64,000 nt of DNA from Janthinobacterium sp. 17J80-10 (GCF_004114795.1 NZ_CP035311.1:434001-498000); one strand, 5' to 3'; counted from the stretch's first letter, positions 1 to 9,196 are shown. A program made the numbers and translations. The notes: generated by a model from the letters alone, not told the origin.

Positions 1-93
1 CTTTTGTATCGCTGTCACGGCATTTCTTGTTTTCCTTGCAACCCGCCAGGAAAGCCGAGGCATGTCATGCAGCCTTCATACACATCGGTTACA

Positions 94-140
94 ATAAATC
101 CAAGCTATTAGTAAATCAAGAAGCGATTAACTAAGACTAT
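94..140 (+). promoter_or_regulatory. Candidate OxyR-type operator upstream of ahpC
   Basis: Bases 94-108 read ATAAATCCAAGCTAT and fit the OxyR half-site ATAG-N-T-N3-A-N-CTAT at 9 of 10 fixed positions. Bases 126-140 (ATTAACTAAGACTAT) form a weaker second copy with the CTAT end intact. The two centres are 32 bases apart, about three helical turns, where tandem OxyR dimers usually sit 22 apart. OxyR control of ahpC is known in many proteobacteria; its action here is inferred from this similarity alone. No clear -35/-10 pair could be fixed downstream. Confidence 0.3.
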
Positions 141-233
141 CAGACTCATGCAGATTATTCATTTCACAGCACGGGGGATAGTCGATAAGATTTGTCTCAT
201 GCAGTTTTGATCAACCAACAGTGGAGTAAATAA

Positions 234-797
234 ATGTCCCAGATTAATACCCAAGTCAAACCCTTTACCGCCACCGCTTTCCATAATGGCAAATTCGTTC
301 CGGTCTCGGATGCCGACCTGAAAGGCAAGTGGTCCGTGGTGTTCTTTTACCCGGCCGACTTCACTTTCGTCTGCCCGACCGAACTGGGTGACCTGGCTGA
401 CAACTATGCCGAATTCAAGAAGCTGGGCGTGGAAATCTACTCGGTCTCGACCGACACCCACTTCACCCACAAGGCATGGCACGACACTTCCGACACCATC
501 GGCAAGATCCAGTACCCGATGATCGGCGACCCGACCGGCGTCATCTGCCGCAACTTCGACGTCATGATCGAAGCTGACGGCCTGGCTGACCGCGGCACCT
601 TCGTGGTCGACCCGGAAGGCAAGATCCAGCTGGTCGAAGTGACCGCTGGCGGCATTGGCCGCGACGCTTCCGAGCTGCTGCGCAAGATCAAGGCAGCCCA
701 GTACGTTGCAGCCCACCCGGGTGAAGTCTGCCCGGCCAAGTGGAAAGAAGGCGACAAGACCCTGGCACCGTCGCTGGACCTGGTCGGCAAGATCTAA
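234..797 (+). CDS. ahpC: Alkyl hydroperoxide reductase subunit C (typical 2-Cys peroxiredoxin)
   Basis: This cytoplasmic peroxiredoxin of 187 residues reduces hydrogen peroxide, organic hydroperoxides and peroxynitrite, and is recycled by AhpF. The peroxidatic cysteine is Cys47 in the motif FTFVCPTE, and the resolving cysteine lies near residue 166 in GEVCPAKW, matching Cys46 and Cys165 of the Escherichia coli protein. Length equals the family norm. The ATG follows a GTGGAG ribosome site. ahpF begins 188 bases downstream on the same strand, past a hairpin, so the pair is probably one transcript with more ahpC than ahpF. Identity is very clear. Confidence 0.97.
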   Translation: MSQINTQVKPFTATAFHNGKFVPVSDADLKGKWSVVFFYPADFTFVCPTELGDLADNYAEFKKLGVEIYSVSTDTHFTHKAWHDTSDTIGKIQYPMIGDPTGVICRNFDVMIEADGLADRGTFVVDPEGKIQLVEVTAGGIGRDASELLRKIKAAQYVAAHPGEVCPAKWKEGDKTLAPSLDLVGKI

Positions 798-808
798 GAC
801 AGGCAACG

Positions 809-832
809 GCGCGCAGCAGAAGCCCTGCGCGC
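809..832 (+). other. Hairpin between ahpC and ahpF
   Basis: A perfect 8-bp GC-only-type stem GCGCGCAG/CTGCGCGC (809-816 and 825-832) with an 8-base loop lies just after the ahpC stop. No T tract follows, so it is not a standard intrinsic terminator. A stabilising or partially attenuating structure that raises ahpC over ahpF is an inference. Confidence 0.4.
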
Positions 833-985
833 GCGCCGATCTTGCACCCCTTGCCGGTCGCGCTTCTGCGGCCGGCAGGTCCACTCCCCGATCAGCCTGA
901 AAACACCGGGAGCCACAAGCTCATCCGGCGGTGGATTTGCACACTCAAAAAAACGCAACGACACACTAAAGAAAGCGAGGACATC

Positions 986-2560
986 ATGTTGGAAACCAAT
1001 CTCAAGACCCAATTGAAAGCCTATCTCGAAAAGGTCACCCTCCCCATCGAGATCACCGCCAATATCGACGGCACCGAGGCCTCGCGTGAAATGCAGGGCC
1101 TGCTCACCGATATCGCCACCCTCTCCGACAAGATCACGCTGAAGGAAACCAGCGACGCCGCCGTGCGCGCGCCATCCTTCGCCATCAACCGCGCCGGCAG
1201 CGACATGGGCATCCGCTTTGCCGGCATCCCCATGGGCCATGAATTCACGTCGCTGGTGCTGGCGCTGCTGCAGGCCGGCGGCCACCCGCCCAAGCTCGAC
1301 GCCGATGTCATCGAGCAGATCCGCGCTCTCGAAGGCGAGTTCGTCTTCGAGACCTATATCTCGCTGTCGTGCCAGAACTGCCCGGATGTGGTGCAGGCGC
1401 TGAACCTGATGGCTGTGCTGAACCCCAACATCCGCCACGTCATGGTCGATGGCGCGCTGTACCAGGATGAAGTCGAGAAGCGCCAGATCATGGCCGTGCC
1501 GACCGTCGTCCTGAATGGCGAGGTATTCGGCCAAGGCCGCATGGGCACCGAGGAAATCCTCGCCAGGATCGATACCGGCGCCTCTGCGCGTGCCGCTGAA
1601 AAGCTGGCGCAGAAAGACGTGTTCGACGTGCTGGTGGTGGGCGGTGGCCCCGCCGGCGCCGCTGCGGCAATCTATGCAGCGCGCAAGGGCATCAACACGG
1701 GTGTTGTTGCCGAGCGCTTTGGCGGCCAGGTGCTCGACACCATGGCCATCGAAAACTTCATCTCGGTGAAGGAAACCGAAGGACCCAAGCTGGCCGTGGC
1801 GCTCGAGCAGCACGTCAAGGAATACGCCGTCGACATCATGAACGTGCAGCGCGCCGAAAAGCTCGTCGCCGGCGACATCATCGAAGTACAGCTGGCCAGC
1901 GGCGCCACCCTCAAGGCCAGGTCCGTCATCCTGGCCACCGGCGCGCGCTGGCGGCAGATGAACGTGCCCGGCGAAGAGCAGTACCGCAACAAGGGCGTGG
2001 CCTATTGCCCGCACTGCGACGGTCCGCTCTTCAAGGGCAAGCGTGTCTCGGTGGTCGGCGGCGGCAACTCCGGCGTGGAAGCGGCCATCGATCTGGCCGG
2101 TATCGTCGCGCACGTCACCCTGCTGGAATTCGGCAGCGAATTGCGCGCTGACGCGGTCTTGCAGCGCAAGCTCTATAGCCTGCCGAACGTGACCGTCATC
2201 ACCGATGCCCAGACCACCGAAGTCACCGGCGACGGCAACAAGGTCAATGGCCTGAAGTACATCGACCGCAAGAGCGGCGCCGCGCACGCCATCGATCTGG
2301 AAGGCATCTTCGTGCAGATCGGCCTGCTGCCCAACACCGAGTGGTTGAAAGGCACGGTGGCCCTGTCGAACCGCGGTGAAATCGAAGTCGATGCGCGCGG
2401 CCAGACGTCGGTGCCGGGGGTGTTTGCCGCCGGGGACGCCACCACGGTGCCTTTCAAGCAGATCATCATCGCCATGGGCGAGGGCGCCAAGGCATCGTTG
2501 TCGGCCTTCGATCACCTGATCCGCACGTCAGCGCCGGCAGAAGAAAAGAAGGCGGCGTAA
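986..2560 (+). CDS. ahpF: Alkyl hydroperoxide reductase subunit F (NADH-dependent flavoprotein disulfide reductase)
   Basis: AhpF (524 residues) takes electrons from NADH through FAD and two disulfide centres to AhpC. The N-terminal tandem thioredoxin-like module carries CQNC near residue 130. The C-terminal thioredoxin-reductase module has the FAD motif [10 protein letters not shown] near 218, the redox pair CPHC near 345 and the NAD-binding [10 protein letters not shown]. The frame stays open further upstream, but the ATG at 986 is chosen because it gives the family length (521 in E. coli), begins the conserved N-terminus and follows the purine-rich GAAAGCGAGG. A strong hairpin terminator lies 28 bases past the stop. 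Confidence 0.96.
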   Translation: MLETNLKTQLKAYLEKVTLPIEITANIDGTEASREMQGLLTDIATLSDKITLKETSDAAVRAPSFAINRAGSDMGIRFAGIPMGHEFTSLVLALLQAGGHPPKLDADVIEQIRALEGEFVFETYISLSCQNCPDVVQALNLMAVLNPNIRHVMVDGALYQDEVEKRQIMAVPTVVLNGEVFGQGRMGTEEILARIDTGASARAAEKLAQKDVFDVLVVGGGPAGAAAAIYAARKGINTGVVAERFGGQVLDTMAIENFISVKETEGPKLAVALEQHVKEYAVDIMNVQRAEKLVAGDIIEVQLASGATLKARSVILATGARWRQMNVPGEEQYRNKGVAYCPHCDGPLFKGKRVSVVGGGNSGVEAAIDLAGIVAHVTLLEFGSELRADAVLQRKLYSLPNVTVITDAQTTEVTGDGNKVNGLKYIDRKSGAAHAIDLEGIFVQIGLLPNTEWLKGTVALSNRGEIEVDARGQTSVPGVFAAGDATTVPFKQIIIAMGEGAKASLSAFDHLIRTSAPAEEKKAA

Positions 2561-2588
2561 GCTGCCTGCAGCAATGCTGCATAAAAAG

Positions 2589-2613
2589 CGCCGGCCACAA
2601 GCCGGCGTTTTTT
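2589..2613 (+). terminator. Bidirectional intrinsic terminator between ahpF and kefC
   Basis: A perfect 7-bp stem CGCCGGC/GCCGGCG (2589-2595 and 2601-2607) with loop CACAA is followed by six T. On the other strand the A run at 2583-2587 supplies a T tract, so the same hairpin can end both ahpF and the convergent antiporter gene. Confidence 0.9.
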
Positions 2614-2622
2614 ATGGCGGAT

Positions 2623-4425
2623 TCAATCCCATCCGCCCGACCGTCCACTTTTCATCGACTCGAGATCACGCGCAAACATTTCCGCCAGTTCGTCGCGCGC
2701 CTGGCGCGCCATCGACACATACTGATCCTGGTCCTTGTAATAGGGATAGACGGCATGCACCGAAGCGATATTGTGCGCGCGGAATTTCATCGCTGCCTGG
2801 CGCGCCTGGTAGGCGCCGTACCCCAGCGTTTGCAAGACCTGGCGGCCCAGGCGCAGCGAACCTTCGAAGGTTTCGCGCTCCAGCATGGTCACGCCGCGGT
2901 CCATCAAGTCATAATAGTGCGTGACGTTGCGGGCGCGCGCCAGGATCGGCAGGTCGGGAAATTCCTGCTTCACCGCATCCACCAGCGCCAGGCTATCCTC
3001 GACGTCGTCGATTGCCACCACCAGCGCGCGTGCCCTGCCAGCGCCGGCCGCGTGCAGCAAGTCGGTGCGGGTGGCATCGCCATAAAACACCTCGAAGCCG
3101 AACTTGCGCAACAAATCGATCTGGTCCGGGTCATGGTCCAGCACCGTCAGGGGCACCTGGTTGGCATGCAGGAGGCGGCCGACAATCTGGCCGAAGCGGC
3201 CGAAGCCGGCGATGATCACATGGCCTTCCCGTTCCTCGATGGCATCGTCAGGCCGGGTTTGCCCAGCCTGGAAGCGCGGCGCAATCATCCAGTCGTAGAG
3301 CAGGAGCAGCAGCGGCGTCATCAGCATCGACAGCGCCACTACCAGCAACAGCATCGACGACACCTCGGACGAGAATACGCGCGCGGTGGCGGCTGCGCCA
3401 AAGACGACGAAGGCGAATTCGCCGCCCTGCGACAACAATAGGGCAAACAGCAATTGCTGGCTGCGCGGCAGGCGGAAGCGCTTGCCCAGGGCATACAGCA
3501 CGCCGATCTTGATGGTTAAAAAGGCGATGACTGCCGCCGGAATCAGCAACGGATGCGCCAGCAGCACGCCGAAATCGACCGACATGCCGACCGCGATAAA
3601 AAACAGCCCGAGCAGCAAACCCTTGAAGGGCTCGAGGTCGGATTCCAGCGCATGGCGGTACTCTGAATTGGCCAGCAGCACGCCGGCGAGGAACGTGCCC
3701 AGCGCCATCGATACGCCCACCGATTGCATCAGCAGGCCGATGCCGATCACCAGCATCAGGGCAAACGCCGTAAAGATTTCGCGCATGCCGGTCTTGGCAA
3801 TGGCGCGCAGCAGGGGGCGCACCAGGTAGCGGCCGCCGACAATCAGGGCCACGACGACGCCGATGATTTTCACCGCGTCCACCCAGTCCTGGGCGCGCTC
3901 GCCCGTCGCGGAAACGCCCAGCATCGGCACGATGGCGATCATCGGAATGGCGGCGATATCCTGGAACAGCAGGAGCGAAAAGCTGGCAGATCCCGCAGGG
4001 GTCGCCATCAGGTTGCGTTCATCCAGCGTCGCCAGCGCAATCGCCGTCGACGACAGCGACAAGCCCAGCGCGGCGATCAGCGCCGTCTTCCAGCCGATGC
4101 CAGACAACACGCCTGCCGCGCACAGGGCCAGCGCTACCAGGGCGACTTGCGCACTGCCCCAGCCAAAGATGGGCTTGCGCATCGACCACAGGCGTTTCGG
4201 TTCCAGTTCCAGCCCGATCAGGAACAACAGCAGCACCACGCCGAATTCGGAAAAGTGCAGGATATCCTCCACTTCCCGGATCAGTCCGAAGCCAAATGGC
4301 CCAATGGCAATCCCTGCTGCCAGATAACCGAGCACGGCGCCCAGCCCCAGGCGTTTGGCGACGGGCACCGTGATGACCGCCGCCGCCAGATAAACCAGGG
4401 CATTGAGTAAAAGATTGTTTTCCAT
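2623..4425 (-). CDS. kefC: KefB/KefC-type glutathione-gated K+/H+ antiporter (CPA2 family)
   Basis: This inner-membrane protein of 600 residues has about 12 N-terminal membrane segments of the Na+/H+ exchanger fold (residues 1-385, with the conserved LLLFLIGLEL and LSLSSTAIA stretches and the QDIAAIP motif). A cytosolic RCK/TrkA-N domain follows from about residue 405, opening with the Rossmann signature GFGRFGQ. In enteric bacteria Kef systems release K+ and acidify the cytosol when glutathione adducts of electrophiles bind the RCK domain. A KefF-like partner is encoded 66 bases upstream on the same strand, supporting Kef over a generic exchanger. Start: ATG after GAGGG. KefB and KefC are not separable here. 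Confidence 0.88.
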   Translation of the reverse strand: MENNLLLNALVYLAAAVITVPVAKRLGLGAVLGYLAAGIAIGPFGFGLIREVEDILHFSEFGVVLLLFLIGLELEPKRLWSMRKPIFGWGSAQVALVALALCAAGVLSGIGWKTALIAALGLSLSSTAIALATLDERNLMATPAGSASFSLLLFQDIAAIPMIAIVPMLGVSATGERAQDWVDAVKIIGVVVALIVGGRYLVRPLLRAIAKTGMREIFTAFALMLVIGIGLLMQSVGVSMALGTFLAGVLLANSEYRHALESDLEPFKGLLLGLFFIAVGMSVDFGVLLAHPLLIPAAVIAFLTIKIGVLYALGKRFRLPRSQQLLFALLLSQGGEFAFVVFGAAATARVFSSEVSSMLLLVVALSMLMTPLLLLLYDWMIAPRFQAGQTRPDDAIEEREGHVIIAGFGRFGQIVGRLLHANQVPLTVLDHDPDQIDLLRKFGFEVFYGDATRTDLLHAAGAGRARALVVAIDDVEDSLALVDAVKQEFPDLPILARARNVTHYYDLMDRGVTMLERETFEGSLRLGRQVLQTLGYGAYQARQAAMKFRAHNIASVHAVYPYYKDQDQYVSMARQARDELAEMFARDLESMKSGRSGGWD

Positions 4426-4491
4426 CCCGTTGCCCTCGTTTCCCGACGCAAACCCAGTTGTTCCGTGTGGCTGATTTCTGAATCCGAATGC

Positions 4492-5100
4492 TTATCCCGG
4501 GGACGATTCGCCCGACCAGTCCTGCCCGACCCCGGGAAATTGCACGACCGCCTTGCCGCACCAGTTGGGGTAATCCGCCAGTTGCGCCACATAGCCCTCG
4601 ACGTAGCGCGTCACTGCCGCATCGTCGACCCGGTGCGCGCCATGGAGAATATAAGGTGGCAGCCAGCGCATGCCGCACAGGGCGGCGGTTTGCTGGAACG
4701 GTGGCAGGAATGCCGAAAATTCCCGGCCATGGTAGCCGCCGGCCTGATAAGACTCGTTCGAGCCGCCGGCAGTGGCCACCAGCCAGAAGTCCTTGCCATG
4801 CAGGGCCGTGCCGCCATGGCCGTGCGCCCAGCCACTTTCCAGCACTACGTCGAGCCATTCCTTCAGCAGCGACGGCATGCTGTACCACATGATCGGATGC
4901 TGAAAGACGATCAGGTCTGCCGCCCTCAGCCGCGCCTGCTCCTGGCGCATATCGATATCGAAATCCGGGTAGGTTTCATACAGGTCATGCACCTCCACGT
5001 GCGCCAGCGTGCGCGCCGCCTCGGCCATCAGCCGGTTGACGCGAGAGCGGTGCGGTGTCGGATGCGCGTAGACAACAAGAATCCTCGGAGGCGTGTGCAT
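4492..5100 (-). CDS. kefF: KefF/KefG-like NAD(P)H quinone reductase, antiporter ancillary subunit
   Basis: A flavodoxin-fold protein of about 202 residues. It opens with RILVVYAHPTPHRS, the FMN-binding start of the KefF/MdaB family, and has the PIMWYSMPSLLKEWLD block and the glycine-rich segment GGSNESYQAGG. In E. coli KefF binds KefC, is needed for full antiport and also reduces quinones. Its position directly upstream of the antiporter fits that role. The ATG at 5100 is preferred because family members start just before this strand; a TTG at 5127 would add nine residues and lie 4 bases from the RIO kinase stop. Neither has a good ribosome site. Confidence 0.85.
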   Translation of the reverse strand: MHTPPRILVVYAHPTPHRSRVNRLMAEAARTLAHVEVHDLYETYPDFDIDMRQEQARLRAADLIVFQHPIMWYSMPSLLKEWLDVVLESGWAHGHGGTALHGKDFWLVATAGGSNESYQAGGYHGREFSAFLPPFQQTAALCGMRWLPPYILHGAHRVDDAAVTRYVEGYVAQLADYPNWCGKAVVQFPGVGQDWSGESSPG

Positions 5101-5131
5101 GGAAGGCGGGCGGCTCGGGTTGTGCAAGCGT

Positions 5132-5980
5132 CTATTCTGCCATCAGCATGCGCCGCTGGCGTTCCTCTTCCTCTTTTTCTGCCAGTTGAATCGCCTGTAT
5201 CACCGCACCGACATCGGCGGGACGCTTGTCTTCCTTGATGCGGCCGGTCAAGGGCGTGTCGGGTTTCAGCAGGCCCGCCTGGTACAGGCCCCAGATTTCC
5301 TTGCCATATTGGGAGTGGGCCAGCTGCGGCGCAAAGCGGCCAAAGTAAGTGGCCAGGTTGTCGACATCGCGCTCCAGCATGGCTCCGGCATTGTTGTTGC
5401 CCGCCGCATCCACCGCCTGGGGCAAGTCGATGATGACCGGACCTAGAGCATCGACCAGGATATTGTATTCGGACAGGTCGCCGTGCACGACGCCGGCGCA
5501 CAGCATCAGCACGACCTGGCGCAGCAGCTGCGCATGGTAGTCGAGCGCGGTCGCCTCGGTCAGTTCGACATCGTTCAGGCGCGGCGCGGCATTGCCCCCG
5601 GCATCCGTCACCAGTTCCATCAGCAGCACGCCTTCAAAGCAGATGAAAGGCCTGGGCACGCGCACGCCGGCTGCCGCCAGCCGGTACAGCGCATCGACCT
5701 CGGCATTTTGCCAGGCTTCCTCGGCCATCTGGCGGCCATAGCGGCTGCCCTTTTCCATGGCGCGCGCCTGGCGGCTGTTCTTGACGCGCCGGCCTTCCTG
5801 GTACGACACCGCCTGGTGAAAGCTGCGCTGGTTGGCTTCCTTGTACACCTTGGCGCAACGCACTTCGTCGCCGCAGCGCACCACATAGACGGTGGCTTCC
5901 TTGCCGCTCATGAGCTGGCGCAGCACCGCGTCCACCATGCCTTCATCGATCAGGGGCTGCAGGCGTTTCGGAGGTTTCAT
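5132..5980 (-). CDS. RIO-family serine/threonine kinase
   Basis: A 282-residue atypical kinase of the RIO1 group. It has the nucleotide-binding SGKEATVYVV (residues 25-34), the ATP-anchoring lysine K44 in CAKVYK, the catalytic loop HGDLSEYNIL with D168 and N173, and the metal-binding IIDLPQAV with D185, so all key residues are present. In archaea and eukaryotes RIO kinases act in ribosome maturation; bacterial members are poorly understood. The C-terminal 25 residues are charged and helical. It is the first gene of a minus-strand run continuing into kefF and kefC, which may be an operon. Target unknown. Confidence 0.85.
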   Translation of the reverse strand: MKPPKRLQPLIDEGMVDAVLRQLMSGKEATVYVVRCGDEVRCAKVYKEANQRSFHQAVSYQEGRRVKNSRQARAMEKGSRYGRQMAEEAWQNAEVDALYRLAAAGVRVPRPFICFEGVLLMELVTDAGGNAAPRLNDVELTEATALDYHAQLLRQVVLMLCAGVVHGDLSEYNILVDALGPVIIDLPQAVDAAGNNNAGAMLERDVDNLATYFGRFAPQLAHSQYGKEIWGLYQAGLLKPDTPLTGRIKEDKRPADVGAVIQAIQLAEKEEEERQRRMLMAE

Positions 5981-6032
5981 GGCGGCAGGTACTCGATTCT
6001 GTGCGGGGTAAGCGCTCAGTGTACCAAGATCT

Positions 6033-6060
6033 GTTGCGCGGAGGCGATTGATCGCGCAAC
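6033..6060. repeat. Perfect inverted repeat downstream of the amidase gene
   Basis: GTTGCGCG (6033-6040) and CGCGCAAC (6053-6060) form an 8-bp stem with a 12-base loop in the gap between the amidase stop and the RIO kinase start. Neither side has a T run, so it may be a factor-dependent end or an RNA-stability structure. Confidence 0.4.
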
Positions 6061-6091
6061 TGCCCCCCGCCCGCCAGCAAACCTGACAGCC

Positions 6092-7486
6092 TTAGCGTGG
6101 CTGCCACAGGGTCCAGCGCTGCGCGATGTTGCCGGCACAACTCCATAGTTGCAGGCTCTGGCCGGACACGCCATTGCCTGCCGGGATATCGAGGCACTTG
6201 CCCAGCGTAGTTTCAAGCTGGCCCCGCAGCCCAAACTGTTGGGCGGTATTGTCCGCAATACAACCCCAGACCTGCACCTTGGTGCCATTGGCAGTGCCAT
6301 TGCCATTGATATCCAGGCAGCTGTTGGTATTGAGTGCGGTACGGAAGCCGCCATTACCCGGTATCCATTGCTGCGCGGGCGTGCCGTTGCAAGTCCAGAG
6401 CTGTACGGCGTTGCCATTGGCGGAAGAGCCGCCCGATACATCGACGCACAAATTGTTGACGGTCTTGATCGTGCCGGTAGGCGGATCGAAAGTGAATTTC
6501 TGTGCATCGCTGGTATTGCAGTCATGCAGCTGCAATGCCTGACCCGACACGAGATTGCCACCAGGTACATCGACACACTTGCCGCTGTTGCCGCCAACGA
6601 TGTTCATGTTTTTAAACCACCACTTCTGGCCAGCCCCGCCGTTGCAGGTCCATTCCTCGATCGGCGAACCATCGGCTATTGCGCCGCCATTGCCAACGAC
6701 CATGCATTTGGCGGCCAGCGGGTTGCGAATATCACGCCAATTGGAAAGGTACCATTGCTGCGCTTTGGTGCTGTTGCAGGTCCATAGCTGGACTTCGCTG
6801 CCGTCTGCTGTGGCGCCGCCGTTAATATCCACGCACAAGTCTTTATAGCCGACGATCGTTCCCGGCAGCGGCTTGGACGGTGTCGTGGTTGGGGTGCCGT
6901 CAACCAGTGTCTTGTAGCGCCTCCAGTCCCAGCCCGAACCCGGGTCGGTATGCGTCTGGTTCGCATAGTTGATATGACCCTTGACGTTGTAATTGGCATC
7001 AGGCAGCTTGGCATTCCAGCCAAGGGACCCGTCATACACCTTGCTTGGCAGGGAACGCGCCGCCAGGATGTCGCGTGTCAGGGCTGCCGACGCGTTGTAC
7101 ATGGCCGTGGTATACCAAGCGGTTGGATTGGCGATATAGCCTTCATGTTCGATGCCAACGGTGTAGCCGTTGGAGGAACCGATATGCCATGCGCGGTCGC
7201 CTTCGCGCACCATCTGCGTGATCTGGCCGTCGGACGAACGCAAAACGTAATGCGCGCTGACGCTGGCGCTGCAATTCTTGAACCAGGAAATGGCGCCGGC
7301 ATACGAGCCTTGCGTGGTATGGATGGCGACATGGGTGAATGGCGTGGAGCGGCCCGCCGTGTAATTACAGGTCGGTGCCGGATTCCAGATCGCCGGCGGA
7401 TAATCGGGCGAGGCCAGGGCCGGCTGGATGCCCGTGGCGCACAACGCCGTTGCGGCCAGCAAGGCCTTTGCTAAAAATCGATTCAT
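6092..7486 (-). CDS. Secreted N-acetylmuramoyl-L-alanine amidase with two ricin-type lectin domains
   Basis: A 464-residue exported peptidoglycan amidase. A signal peptide ends near ALA-S26. An amidase_2/PGRP domain follows (about 45-205), with zinc-ligand candidates His56 in HTTQG and the His of the HTDPG motif, plus EHEG. After a Thr/Pro linker come six QxW repeats (AQQW, GQKW, AQKF, AQQW, AQQF, AQRW), enough for two three-fold beta-trefoils that bind sugars. The ATG at 7486 is chosen over an earlier one because AAGGGGAA precedes it and it starts the signal peptide. It is followed on its strand by nothing related, but lysozyme-like genes lie just upstream. Role: wall turnover or attack on other bacteria; undecided. 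Confidence 0.88.
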   Translation of the reverse strand: MNRFLAKALLAATALCATGIQPALASPDYPPAIWNPAPTCNYTAGRSTPFTHVAIHTTQGSYAGAISWFKNCSASVSAHYVLRSSDGQITQMVREGDRAWHIGSSNGYTVGIEHEGYIANPTAWYTTAMYNASAALTRDILAARSLPSKVYDGSLGWNAKLPDANYNVKGHINYANQTHTDPGSGWDWRRYKTLVDGTPTTTPSKPLPGTIVGYKDLCVDINGGATADGSEVQLWTCNSTKAQQWYLSNWRDIRNPLAAKCMVVGNGGAIADGSPIEEWTCNGGAGQKWWFKNMNIVGGNSGKCVDVPGGNLVSGQALQLHDCNTSDAQKFTFDPPTGTIKTVNNLCVDVSGGSSANGNAVQLWTCNGTPAQQWIPGNGGFRTALNTNSCLDINGNGTANGTKVQVWGCIADNTAQQFGLRGQLETTLGKCLDIPAGNGVSGQSLQLWSCAGNIAQRWTLWQPR

Positions 7487-7557
7487 AGGGTTCCCCTTGT
7501 TACGCGGCCTGCAAGGCCGCGCCATGCTTGAATGAGATATCGGTTTTGTCAGGTGGA

Positions 7558-8289
7558 TTAACGGCTTGGCGACATGGCATCCGCATCGGGCGCGGTCAAC
7601 CTCATGTTGTTCGGGCCGTATTCGAGTAGCACGCGCGATGCCGCCAGGGTGCGCAATTTTTCGTGGCCATAGACTTTTTCCAGATCGACCTCGCGTTGCT
7701 TGATCTTGTAGCGGCCGTTGCCACGTCCTTCCTTGATGGCGTTGAAAACTTCATAGGTTTGCATTTCCGCGATTGCACGCTCTGGAATGCCGCTCAGCTT
7801 CGCCGCGGCGTCTTCCCACTGTTCAAGCGGCGTAGCGCGATTCTTGCGGTTGCCGTACTGCGCCAGGAGAGCGGCGGCGCCACGGATATTGCTGCGCGTG
7901 TCCGTCACCAGCGTGACCGGCATTTCACGAATCAATCCGGCGGCCTGGTTCAACGAGTAGCCGAAATGCGGGTCGTTACGCAAACCCATGATGCCGTAGG
8001 CGGGCGGCATCTCGCCTTCGTGCCAATCGGCTTCCTGAAAATCTTCGCCGTTTTTCTTCGCGTGGCCCTTTGGCACAATCGGGCGCCAGCGTGTTTCGGC
8101 ATAGGCGATCGATTGCAGCAGTTCGACCGGGACGTCAAATTCTGCGGCAGCTTCTTCAAACCATTTTTGGTAAATTTTCGGAAAACCGGTCATCTCGGTG
8201 GCGTTGCCAGCGGCATAAACGGCATAGGCGGTGCCCAGGCTTGCTGTCAGCAACAGTGCCGACACTAGTGACTTGATGCGGGTATGCAT
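7558..8289 (-). CDS. Exported lysozyme-like (SLT-fold) protein, paralogue A
   Basis: A 243-residue protein with an N-terminal signal peptide (about residues 1-27) and a compact domain resembling the soluble lytic transglycosylase fold. Its core is LLQSIAYAETRW, where Glu65 sits where such enzymes keep their catalytic acid, then YGIMGLRNDP and NIRGAAALLAQYG, the usual GLMQ-like and scaffold helices. An AGGAG ribosome site precedes the ATG. Its stop is 72 bases upstream of the amidase start on the same strand, so both may share a transcript. A paralogue is transcribed divergently 253 bases away. Function as a muralytic enzyme is inferred from fold motifs. Confidence 0.7.
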   Translation of the reverse strand: MHTRIKSLVSALLLTASLGTAYAVYAAGNATEMTGFPKIYQKWFEEAAAEFDVPVELLQSIAYAETRWRPIVPKGHAKKNGEDFQEADWHEGEMPPAYGIMGLRNDPHFGYSLNQAAGLIREMPVTLVTDTRSNIRGAAALLAQYGNRKNRATPLEQWEDAAAKLSGIPERAIAEMQTYEVFNAIKEGRGNGRYKIKQREVDLEKVYGHEKLRTLAASRVLLEYGPNNMRLTAPDADAMSPSR

Positions 8290-8542
8290 GCGTATCTCCT
8301 AAGGGTTGAATCAAATTGGTTAAGATTTTTGTGCGGCTGACGCGGCCAGCCAGGCTTTGCCAATTTGCCTGCGGTTAATGTTTGCAAAAGCAGGGCGCTT
8401 ACTATTGCCGAAACGACAGGATTGCGCATCACCATCCATGGTGAGAGGATGGTGAAAATGACATTTTTTTGGGTCTCGAATGACACCTGGACGCAACGCG
8501 AAAGGTGTTTTTCAGAGGAATGTTGCGGAGAGGAATTTTTTT

Positions 8543-9196
8543 ATGGTGCCAGGGATCATAACCTTGCTGCGTACCGCGTTTTTGCTCATGGGCTTGATGG
8601 CGATGGGGCCTGTTCATGCGCAGCGCGAAGCGACAGGACTCACCGCAACAGCAAAAACATTTCAGCACTACTTTGACGAAGCTGCCATCGAATTCAATGT
8701 GCCGGTCGAACTATTGCAAGGGATCGCCTATGTCGAAACGCGCTGGCAACCGATCGTTCCGAAAGGGTATGCGGGCAAAATGCCAGAGTATGGGGTGGCG
8801 GTGGAATCGCACCATGGCAAGCCGGTAGGCTACGGCATCATGGGCTTGCATGACGACCCGTATCATGGCCACTCGCTCATTGAAGCGGCGCGACTGATCG
8901 GCCAGCATCCGGCCACGCTGCAGTCGGCGTCACGTGCGAACATTCGCGGCGCCGCGGCACTGCTCTCGCGATATGGCGCACCCAGGACCACGGCGTCTCC
9001 ACTTGAAGCATGGGAAGCGCCCCTGGCCAGGTACAGCGGCATTCCCCAGCGCGATGTGGCGCAACTTTATACGTATGAAATTTTCGCGGCGATCAAGCAA
9101 GGCAGGCGCAGCAGTCAATATGCAATCACGCCGCGACCTGTCGACCTTGAAAAAATTTATGGCACGGACGGCTTGAAAAGGCTTTCAACGCATTAA
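8543..9196 (+). CDS. Exported lysozyme-like (SLT-fold) protein, paralogue B
   Basis: A 217-residue paralogue of the divergent neighbour. Both share VPVELLQ-IAY-ETRW (Glu65 in both), PIVPKG, YGIMGL--DP, NIRGAAALL--YG and VDLEK-YG; B lacks the C-terminal tail of A. A signal peptide ends near VHA-Q28. The frame opens earlier, but the ATG at 8543 is chosen because GGAGAGGA precedes it and it begins the signal peptide. Likely acts on peptidoglycan outside the cytoplasm. It ends 23 bases from the convergent LuxR-type regulator. The reason for keeping two divergent copies is not evident. Confidence 0.7.
   Translation: MVPGIITLLRTAFLLMGLMAMGPVHAQREATGLTATAKTFQHYFDEAAIEFNVPVELLQGIAYVETRWQPIVPKGYAGKMPEYGVAVESHHGKPVGYGIMGLHDDPYHGHSLIEAARLIGQHPATLQSASRANIRGAAALLSRYGAPRTTASPLEAWEAPLARYSGIPQRDVAQLYTYEIFAAIKQGRRSSQYAITPRPVDLEKIYGTDGLKRLSTH

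Noticed and set aside
740-985. Extension of the ahpF frame upstream into ahpC
   Set aside because: Overlaps ahpC and adds residues with no counterpart in AhpF proteins.
794-2515. Long minus-strand open frame opposite ahpF (573 codons)
   Set aside because: It mirrors ahpF, has no family resemblance and reflects high GC at the third codon position.
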